NCBI GenBank assembly: GCA_002399505.1
Contig: DHDT01000025.1
Span: 10,274 to 17,958, forward strand
Length of the DNA stretch: 7,685 bases
DNA from: Caryophanales bacterium UBA4869
Lineage (GTDB): Bacteria; Bacillota_I; Bacilli_A; RFN20; CAG-288
Direction of reading: 5' to 3'
In this document: positions 1 through 4,623 of the stretch, piece after piece
Layout: each line of letters opens with the position of its first letter
Position numbering within the stretch: the stretch's first letter is position 1
Position numbers and translations under genes: made by a program
The notes under the pieces: model-generated
Database searches by the model: none
What the model was told of the DNA's origin: nothing
The model's input: the letters and a program-made list of their open reading frames with translations, nothing else

Positions 1-1
1 T

Positions 2-55
2 GTGGTATTCAGTCAAGGTGACTTCTTCACTTTGTTTTTAAGGATAATCAAATGA
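2..55 (+). CDS. C-terminal end of an upstream protein (partial, unidentified)
   Basis: Frame 2 is open from the left edge and reads VVFSQGDFFTLFLRIIK before a TGA stop at 53-55. That stop overlaps the ATG of the next gene as ATGA, a typical translational-coupling junction, which is the main reason to favour this frame. The other candidate frame ends WYSVKVTSSLCF at a TAA at 39-41, and frame 1 closes at once. The fragment is too short to assign to a family. If real, it places the TraX-family gene in an operon with whatever lies upstream and shows TGA used as a stop. AGG and ATA codons near its end are not typical of the neighbouring genes, so the call is tentative. Confidence 0.4.
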   Translation: MVFSQGDFFTLFLRIIK

Positions 56-936
56 CAAATCAAAAACGTTCTTTTTCTTTTCTCTCTTCTTTCTCTTTGA
101 AGATTATTGCCTGCCTCCTGATGACACTCGATCACGTTGCTCTTCTTTTCATTCCCCGAGGTTCGGGAGTGATTCCAACTGACTATTATGTTTTACGTGC
201 CATCGGAAAGATGGCTTTCCCTATTTTTGCCTTTCTGGCAGTAGAAGGCGTCTATCACACTAAAGATATCAAGAAGTATCTTTTACGCTTAGCTGTCTTT
301 GCAATCGGTTTAGATATCTTTGGCTACATCATCGGAGCCATCAAGGGAATCGCTGTCAGTCAGAACCCTCTTGTCGGCAATGCCTTCACCGATATCTTCT
401 TAGGGGTACTGACAGTCTATCTATTAAAGAAAAAGAACAAATACTCTTTATTTGCAGTCTTCCCAGTTCTTTATGCCTTCTTCTCAACCTATCCGATTTC
501 CGTCCAATACGGAACTCTGTTCAAAGCTGACTGGGGTTTCTTCTCAGTCGTTCTTTTCATCACCTTCTTCCTGGCCAAAGAGCTTTCAATTTGGGCCTTA
601 AAGAGAAAAGCCCTTCAGGAAGGAATCGATGAGAGAATATATATAGATGCTTTTAAGCTCAAATATGACAAGGCATTTGAAATCATCGCTTTGGTAACAA
701 CTGAACTCATATTCTCTCTGATCTGGAAAATCAATAATACGGCCTTTGTCTTACCGAATGAATTCATACCTATTGGAACCTATTCTACTTTAGCCGGATT
801 GTTCTTAGCCTTCCATAACGGAAAGAGGGGTCCTTCTTCTCCGATTATCAAATGGTCATTTTATTCCTACTATCCTCTTCATCTTGCCATCCTAGGAATA
901 ATCTCCCTTTTCGTCGGTGTCTTATCCCCTCTCTAG
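52..936 (+). CDS. TraX family multi-pass membrane protein
   Basis: This 294-residue protein is almost entirely hydrophobic helices joined by short basic loops. It carries the TraX-family signatures: a first helix with LKIIACLLMTLDHVALLF (about residues 16-33, LDH at 26-28), then GKMAFPIFAFLAVEG (52-66) followed by HTKDIKKYLLRL, and a C-terminal helix with KWSFYSYYPLHLAIL (about 268-282). The founding TraX of the F plasmid is needed for N-terminal acetylation of pilin. The many chromosomal Bacillota homologues have no established role and are thought to resemble membrane acyltransferases. The start ATG has AAGGA at 40-44, seven bases upstream, and overlaps the probable stop of the preceding gene, so it may be cotranscribed with it. 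No conjugation genes are visible. No terminator is evident after the TAG stop, so readthrough into the thioredoxin gene is possible. Family assignment is firm; function is not. Confidence 0.85.
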   Translation: MTNQKRSFSFLSSFSLKIIACLLMTLDHVALLFIPRGSGVIPTDYYVLRAIGKMAFPIFAFLAVEGVYHTKDIKKYLLRLAVFAIGLDIFGYIIGAIKGIAVSQNPLVGNAFTDIFLGVLTVYLLKKKNKYSLFAVFPVLYAFFSTYPISVQYGTLFKADWGFFSVVLFITFFLAKELSIWALKRKALQEGIDERIYIDAFKLKYDKAFEIIALVTTELIFSLIWKINNTAFVLPNEFIPIGTYSTLAGLFLAFHNGKRGPSSPIIKWSFYSYYPLHLAILGIISLFVGVLSPL

Positions 937-954
937 TGTCCGTGAGCATATTGT

Positions 955-983
955 TTGATTGACTTGCCGTCTTAATATAGAAT
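955..983 (+). promoter_or_regulatory. Putative sigma-A promoter for the thioredoxin gene
   Basis: TTGATT at 955-960 and TAGAAT at 978-983 are separated by 17 bases, close to the TTGACA/TATAAT consensus. A start near 990 would give a short leader containing the AAGGGAG ribosome binding site at 992-998. Other TTGACT-type hexamers lie in the same 70-base gap but are badly spaced. Confidence 0.5.
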
Positions 984-1008
984 ATGGGCACAAGGGAGAA
1001 AAACCAAA

Positions 1009-1356
1009 ATGATTATTCACTTAAAAGATGCTGCCGACTTCGATAAGGAAATCGCCAATAATAAAAATGTCGTCGTAGATTTCTTTGCTACCTGGTGTGG
1101 ACCGTGCCGTATGATGGGACGTGTATTAGAAGACATCGAAGAGAAATACAGCAATGTCACCTTCGTCAAGGTCGACACTGACAAGTTCCCCGAAATTGCC
1201 CAGAACTTCTCTGTCTTCTCGATCCCGACCTTTGTCGCCTTCAAGGACGGAAAGCAGATCAACATCAATGACGGCGGCAACTCTGTTGCTGAGTTAGTCG
1301 GCGGAAAAGATCAGGATTCCTTTGAAGAATTGCTGAACGCCACCTTCGGACTCTAA
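1009..1356 (+). CDS. trxA: Thioredoxin
   Basis: This is a cytoplasmic disulfide reductase of 115 residues, a single thioredoxin fold. The redox motif WCGPC sits at residues 29-33 after the conserved VVVDFFAT strand, and the cis-proline follows in FSIPTF (P73). VKVDTD and the FKDGK turn are also family-typical. It is a few residues longer than the usual 105-108 because of an insertion rich in N, D and G after FKDGKQ (about residues 84-92). It would be reduced by thioredoxin reductase and pass electrons to ribonucleotide reductase, peroxidases and similar clients; no reductase gene is in view. ATG has AAGGGAG ten bases upstream. It has its own promoter and a strong terminator, so it is probably a single-gene unit. 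The symbol is by family; which thioredoxin paralogue it is cannot be told. Confidence 0.93.
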   Translation: MIIHLKDAADFDKEIANNKNVVVDFFATWCGPCRMMGRVLEDIEEKYSNVTFVKVDTDKFPEIAQNFSVFSIPTFVAFKDGKQININDGGNSVAELVGGKDQDSFEELLNATFGL

Positions 1357-1375
1357 AAATTAAATAAGAGTTTTT

Positions 1376-1414
1376 AACAAGTGCCTGTTGCTTTTCACAG
1401 GCACTTGTTTTATT
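1376..1414 (+). terminator. Intrinsic terminator after thioredoxin
   Basis: A perfect 12-bp stem (ACAAGTGCCTGT at 1377-1388 with ACAGGCACTTGT at 1397-1408) has an 8-base loop and is followed by TTTTATTATT. It lies 20 bases after the trx stop. The opposite strand lacks a clean U-tract, so it acts mainly on plus-strand transcription. Confidence 0.9.
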
Positions 1415-1447
1415 ATTGTGCCATAAAATAGGGGTGTAGAAATAATC

Positions 1448-2185
1448 ATGTCCGAAAAGTTAACAAAAGCCGAAAAGAAGGAAATCAAAGCTGAGGAGAA
1501 GAAGCTGGGAACGAATAAACTGACCTCTCTAGGGCAGGAATTCAAGAAATTCATCACCCGCGGAAATGTCCTCGACATGTCCGTCGGTGTCATCATGGGC
1601 GGTGCCTTTGGTGCTATCGTCACTGCCTTCACCAATATTCTCTTGTCTGTCTGCACTTGGGGAGTCCCCGGTGGCTTAAAAGGTTTGATTACCGTCTTAC
1701 CTGCCATCAACTCCACTCAGCAGGGAGTCGCCGGTATCGGTCAGTCCTTTGCTTCGGGAAACCTCGTTGAAGCAACGATTCAGTTTGCTGCAAACCAGGG
1801 AGTCACCATCACCAAAGACAGCGCCACCTTTGTTCAGTGGCAGAACAACTTAAAGACCGTCTATACTTTACATGGCGGAACTTATGCCTATAACCTCTCC
1901 GCTGTCATCGACTGGGGAACTTTCATCAATGCCGTCATTTCCTTCTTAGTCATCTCCCTCTCCTTATTCATCGTCATCAAGGTTGCAACCGGAATTAAGA
2001 ATCAGCGTATGGCATTTGAGGCCGCTCTCGATAAGAAAATTCAGCCTGAAGCTGCTGCTCCTATTGCTCCTGCACCTGCTCCGGTTCCCGCTCCTAAGCC
2101 TGAGAACATCGTCCTTCTGACTGAAATCAGAGACGAAATCAAAAATCTCCGAAAAAGCGATGCCGAAAACAAAGAAGCAAAGTAA
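1448..2185 (+). CDS. mscL: Large-conductance mechanosensitive channel MscL, enlarged form
   Basis: MscL is a homopentameric membrane channel that opens under lipid tension to release solutes during hypo-osmotic shock. The core is clear: [21 protein letters not shown] (about residues 32-52) is the amphipathic N-terminal helix and the pore-lining TM1 with its small-residue glycine pattern; TM2 is [20 protein letters not shown] (159-178); and [14 protein letters not shown] (223-236) is the C-terminal bundle helix. Usual length is about 130-150 residues, while this protein has 245. The extra length comes from a lysine/glutamate-rich N-terminal extension of about 25 residues, an external loop of about 90 residues (68-157) and an Ala-Pro linker (201-218). 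ATG has AGGGGTG at 1430-1436, 11 bases upstream. TAAAAT at 1424-1429 could be a -10 element, but no well-placed -35 was found. It ends at a bidirectional terminator. Confidence 0.92.
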   Translation: MSEKLTKAEKKEIKAEEKKLGTNKLTSLGQEFKKFITRGNVLDMSVGVIMGGAFGAIVTAFTNILLSVCTWGVPGGLKGLITVLPAINSTQQGVAGIGQSFASGNLVEATIQFAANQGVTITKDSATFVQWQNNLKTVYTLHGGTYAYNLSAVIDWGTFINAVISFLVISLSLFIVIKVATGIKNQRMAFEAALDKKIQPEAAAPIAPAPAPVPAPKPENIVLLTEIRDEIKNLRKSDAENKEAK

Positions 2186-2196
2186 AAACAATAGTT

Positions 2197-2225
2197 AAAA
2201 AGCCCGAATAAATCGGGCTTTTTTT
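2197..2225. terminator. Bidirectional intrinsic terminator between convergent genes
   Basis: AGCCCGA (2201-2207) pairs with TCGGGCT (2213-2219) around a five-base loop, and the stem is extended by flanking A and T runs. There is a seven-T run on the plus strand (2219-2225) and five U residues on the minus strand. It serves mscL from the left and the minus-strand 127-residue gene from the right. Confidence 0.9.
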
Positions 2226-2230
2226 ATGAT

Positions 2231-2614
2231 TTACCAGAAATGATAACCGGCGTAATTGAGTATGACAATAAATAGAGAAGCGAGGATAATCGGTAAGAAG
2301 ATCCAGAGAAAGACCTGTCCTTTATAAGTGGCGACGGGCTTATTGAAAAGAAGATCTTTTTTATGCTTTGAGAAAGCATCGAAGTCCTTATATCCGTAAT
2401 AGATGTCTTTGATTTTTCTTTTTCCGGTCGAACGAATGATAAAAACTTTCGGGTGATCAGGATTGAAACAGATGCGGACGAGGTTATTGGTCATAACATC
2501 CCGACGTACTTTATAAAACACATTTTCATCCGAAAGACTCTGAAAGACCAGGTCTATCGACATCTTGTAAGGTTTTGCTTTGACGCAGACTACGAAATCA
2601 TTATTGCTTTTCAT
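2231..2614 (-). CDS. Small tail-anchored membrane protein of unknown function
   Basis: I do not recognise this 127-residue protein. Residues 1 to about 98 are hydrophilic and basic, with alternating beta-like stretches (VYKV-type and VFIIRSTGKRKIKDIYYGYKDF), ending in a strongly hydrophobic helix (about 101-120, FLWIFLPIILASLFIVILNY) close to the C-terminus. This suggests a soluble domain held at the membrane by a tail anchor. It is considered real because it fills the space between two terminators, has a promoter directly upstream, ends in TAA just before a terminator, and has a coherent soluble-plus-anchor composition. The start is awkward: AAGG directly abuts the ATG, with no normal Shine-Dalgarno spacing, and the predicted transcription start almost coincides with the ATG. 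A second Met at residue 18 is an alternative but has no good binding site either. Plus-strand reading frames over this stretch are judged shadows. Confidence 0.65.
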   Translation of the reverse strand: MKSNNDFVVCVKAKPYKMSIDLVFQSLSDENVFYKVRRDVMTNNLVRICFNPDHPKVFIIRSTGKRKIKDIYYGYKDFDAFSKHKKDLLFNKPVATYKGQVFLWIFLPIILASLFIVILNYAGYHFW

Positions 2615-2621
2615 CCTTATT

Positions 2622-2649
2622 ATTATAGAGTCTCTTCTTTCAAATCCAA
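2622..2649 (-). promoter_or_regulatory. Putative promoter of the 127-residue gene
   Basis: On the minus strand, TTGGAT (2649-2644) and a perfect TATAAT (2627-2622) are 16 bases apart. The last base of the -10 lies only seven bases before the ATG at 2614, so transcription would begin at or within a base or two of the start codon. Confidence 0.55.
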
Positions 2650-2671
2650 TTCATATCTTATTTTTATCAAA

Positions 2672-2703
2672 CAAAAAGCCGTCAGACCAGAAGGCTGACG
2701 GCT
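2672..2703 (-). terminator. Intrinsic terminator after the uracil permease
   Basis: On the minus strand, AGCCGTCAG (2703-2695) pairs with CTGACGGCT (2685-2677), with a further two G-C pairs inside the loop, followed by TTTTTGTTTG. It lies just 13 bases beyond the permease stop codon, so the permease transcript ends here and the 127-residue gene needs its own promoter. Confidence 0.9.
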
Positions 2704-2716
2704 ATCTTTTAATTGA

Positions 2717-4234
2717 TTACTTCGTTTCGGATTCAGTATTTTCGCAAGCGGCTTGTTTAGCAGTATCAGGCTTTTCTTCGCAGATTGCCTTAATAGCCTC
2801 TAAATGTTCTTTGTGCTCATCGGTTTTGTCCTTCAAGATGAAGTTCATGACGATTCCTAAGATCATAGAGACAGCGATAGAGGTTATCTGAATGAGAGAA
2901 CCGCCTTTTCCGTCACTTCCAAACTTCAGAGTAAGACCGCCGATTCCGGCGACTAAGATAACGGATGAGATGAAGATATTCTTAGTCTTGCCCATATCGA
3001 TCTTATCGCTGATAAGCATCTTGACACCGGAAGAAGCGATGAATCCATATAAGATCAGGGAGACACCGCCAGTGACACAGGAAGGAATAGTCTCCAAGAG
3101 CGCAGTGAAAGGAGTGAGGAAACCAAAGCCGACAGTCAGAATGGCAGCCAGAAGAACAACTTTGACGGAAGCGATCTTCGTCATTCCGACAACGGCGACA
3201 TTTTCGCCATAGGTGGTATTGGCAGCACCGCATAAGGCACCTGAGATTGCAGTGGCTAAGCCGTCGCCTGTCAGAGTTCTCTTCATGCCAGGTTCGCCGT
3301 TAAGAAGATCTCTTCCTAAGATATTGCCTAAGTTCTCATGATCGCCGATATGTTCGCAGACGGTGACAAAGGCAACAGGAATAAAGAGCAGAGCGACTTC
3401 TCCGATCGTGGTCCAATCAAAGGCGCTAATCTGATCAAAACGCAAGAAGATAAAGGATTCAGGATCATTAGGTACGAATAACTTATAGTTGAAGAAAGAG
3501 GCAAAGGATATCTTGTCAGGGGAGAAAATGTCGATGAGAGGCTGGAAATCAATGATGTGGCAATAATCTGAGTTGCATCCATAATAACCGATGAGAGTGA
3601 TGACAAGAGCGATAAGATAACCAGAACCCATACCGACGATAAAAGGAATCAGCTTGATCATCTTCTTTCCGTAATGAGAAGCCAAGGCGGTAGCAAACAG
3701 AGCGCAGACGCCGCATAAAAGAGCAAGAAGATTGTAGGATTGAGAACTGCCGCTGGCTGTTGTGATGTTGCTGACAGCTGAGGAGGCTAAGCCAAGACCG
3801 ATAACCATGATGACAGGTCCGACGATGATAGGAGGTAAGAGCTTATTAAGCCAGGCGGTACCGACAAACTTGATGACTAAGGCAATGATTAAGTAGACAA
3901 GACCGACAAATATCATACCGAGAATCAAAGCCAGGTAGTTGAAGCCGGTAGCTTTGCCGATAAGACCGATAGCCAGAGCCGAACTCATAGGAGCCAGATA
4001 GGCAAAAGAACTAGAAAGGAAGACAGGAGACTTCATCTTGGTGATGAGGAGATAACAGATAGTGCCGACACCGGCCGCAATCAAAGTAGCAGCTACAGGA
4101 AGACCAGTAAGCAACGGAACTGTAATACAGGCAACAAGCATCGCCAGGATGTGCTGCATGGCCAGTATGAACCACTGACTCTTTCTCTTAGGAGTATCTT
4201 CGACATCCAAGATCATCTTCTTTTCTGCGTCCAT
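2717..4234 (-). CDS. uraA: Uracil permease, NAT/NCS2 family (uraA/pyrP type)
   Basis: This is a membrane nucleobase:cation symporter of the NAT/NCS2 family, most like uracil permeases, bringing uracil in for salvage. Visible signatures are QH in TM1 (residues 27-28 of AMQHILAM), PPIIVGPVIMVIGLGLA (134-150), the substrate-site glutamate in CEHIGDHENLGNILGRDLL (E294, matching E241 of E. coli UraA), and NTTYGEN (339-345, E344 matching E290). GGVSLILYG and SGVKMLI follow. At 505 residues it is longer than UraA (429), with about 50 extra residues between membrane segments near 220-270 and a charged C-terminal tail rich in E, K and A. The start chosen is the ATG at 4234-4232, which has GGGAGGGG at a good distance. 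An upstream ATG adding 20 residues would lie in the terminator U-run and is rejected. Expression is probably controlled by the leader upstream. Uracil specificity, rather than another base, is inferred from similarity and cannot be proved here. Confidence 0.9.
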   Translation of the reverse strand: MDAEKKMILDVEDTPKRKSQWFILAMQHILAMLVACITVPLLTGLPVAATLIAAGVGTICYLLITKMKSPVFLSSSFAYLAPMSSALAIGLIGKATGFNYLALILGMIFVGLVYLIIALVIKFVGTAWLNKLLPPIIVGPVIMVIGLGLASSAVSNITTASGSSQSYNLLALLCGVCALFATALASHYGKKMIKLIPFIVGMGSGYLIALVITLIGYYGCNSDYCHIIDFQPLIDIFSPDKISFASFFNYKLFVPNDPESFIFLRFDQISAFDWTTIGEVALLFIPVAFVTVCEHIGDHENLGNILGRDLLNGEPGMKRTLTGDGLATAISGALCGAANTTYGENVAVVGMTKIASVKVVLLAAILTVGFGFLTPFTALLETIPSCVTGGVSLILYGFIASSGVKMLISDKIDMGKTKNIFISSVILVAGIGGLTLKFGSDGKGGSLIQITSIAVSMILGIVMNFILKDKTDEHKEHLEAIKAICEEKPDTAKQAACENTESETK

Positions 4235-4274
4235 TTTGTTTGCCCCTCCCTTGGCTCTTTCTGGAAATCGGCAT

Positions 4275-4304
4275 AAAAAAAGAGGCTTAGACAACTAAGC
4301 CTCT
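4275..4304 (-). terminator. Leader terminator upstream of the uracil permease (attenuator)
   Basis: On the minus strand, AGAGGCTTAG (4304-4295) pairs perfectly with CTAAGCCTCT (4290-4281) around a TTGT loop and runs into seven U residues (4281-4275). It sits about 130 bases after the predicted transcription start and 40 bases before the permease ATG. A strong terminator inside a leader implies premature termination as the control point. Confidence 0.9.
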
Positions 4305-4430
4305 AAATCTATGGACATGCCGTCGGAGACGATAATAGAAGGGAAGAAAAAAGCTTTAAGTGAATAACAGCTTTTAGGTTCGCCCCTGAGAAATATGTTT
4401 GTGTTTCTCATACCGTGCTCCCATTTCCAA
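4305..4430 (-). promoter_or_regulatory. Candidate riboswitch or attenuator leader, class not recognised
   Basis: Read on the minus strand from the predicted start near 4430, the leader can fold as a three-way junction. P1 is GGGAG (4422-4418) with CTTCCC (4346-4341, one bulge). P2 is a perfect 7-bp stem, TGAGAAA (4410-4404) with TTTCTCA (4393-4387). P3 is AAAAGCT (4375-4369) with AGCTTTT (4355-4349). The P2-P3 joint is the purine-rich GGGGCGAACCT. Segment 4361-4349, which includes the P3 3' arm, can instead pair with 4304-4294, the 5' arm of the terminator plus one loop base: 11 pairs with two single-base bulges, forming an antiterminator. A ligand or protein stabilising P3 would therefore favour termination and lower permease expression. 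No PyrR binding consensus and no purine-riboswitch core is present. Pairings are seen in the sequence; the mechanism is inferred. Confidence 0.6.
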
Positions 4431-4436
4431 GGGTTA

Positions 4437-4465
4437 AATATACGCTTAACCGATTTTGAAGTAAA
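4437..4465 (-). promoter_or_regulatory. Putative promoter of the uracil permease leader
   Basis: On the minus strand, TTTACT (4465-4460) and TATATT (4442-4437) are exactly 17 bases apart. The predicted start, near 4430, lies just before the structured leader. An inverted repeat, GGTTAA and TTAACC, with arms at 4446-4451 and 4432-4437, brackets the -10 element and may be an operator. Confidence 0.6.
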
Positions 4466-4487
4466 GGATTATTTTGTTTTTTGTTTA

Positions 4488-4513
4488 TTTAGAAGGAGCC
4501 AAGCTCCACTAAA
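4488..4513. repeat. Interrupted inverted repeat in the divergent intergenic region
   Basis: TTTAG-aa-GGAGC, then CAA, then GCTCC-a-CTAAA: ten complementary pairs around a three-base centre with a small internal mismatch. No U-tract follows on either strand, so it is not a standard terminator. It lies between the divergent promoters of the permease and of the three-gene membrane operon, about 23 bases upstream of the permease -35. It could be a regulator binding site or chance. The rest of the 389-base gap between the two genes holds the leader, its terminator and promoter, and AT-rich DNA with no credible coding frame. Confidence 0.4.
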
Positions 4514-4594
4514 GCCCTTTCAAATCAAATGTAATCTGACAAAACTGCCGATAATGTAGAAAATTGACTGAGGATGTATTAAAATCGTTAAGAT

Positions 4595-4600
4595 TATAAT
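4595..4600 (+). promoter_or_regulatory. Candidate -10 element of the three-gene membrane operon
   Basis: A perfect TATAAT lies 23 bases before the ATG at 4624, but no convincing -35 is at the right distance. The nearest good hexamer, TTGACT at 4564-4569, is 25 bases away. Weak alternatives are TTGACT with TTAAGA at 18 bases, and CTGACA (4536-4541) with GAAAAT at 17 bases. Confidence 0.35.
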
Positions 4601-4623
4601 GCTTAATTTAAAGGGGTTTGCAC

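Noticed and set aside
1360..1716. Minus-strand frame of 118 residues over the start of mscL
   Set aside because: It is antisense to conserved MscL sequence and passes through the thioredoxin terminator.
2453..2891. Plus-strand open frames of 81 and 103 residues opposite the 127-residue gene and the permease end
   Set aside because: They run through two minus-strand features and a terminator, lack binding sites, and their sequences look like shadows of the opposite strand.
4235..4294. Upstream ATG that would add 20 residues to the uracil permease
   Set aside because: It lies within the leader terminator, has no ribosome binding site, and its sequence does not resemble a permease N-terminus; the ATG at 4234 has a strong GGGAGGGG.
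4305..4430. Known riboswitch classes and PyrR attenuator (purine, TPP, FMN, SAM, c-di-GMP, ykkC, THF, T-box)
   Set aside because: None of the conserved cores I know, including the PyrR loop ARUCCNGNGAGGYU and the purine J2/3 UCUACC, could be found; this was a by-eye check only.
4618..4620. TTG start two codons before the ATG of the first operon protein
   Set aside because: The AAAGGGG site is only one base away from it but seven from the ATG at 4624.
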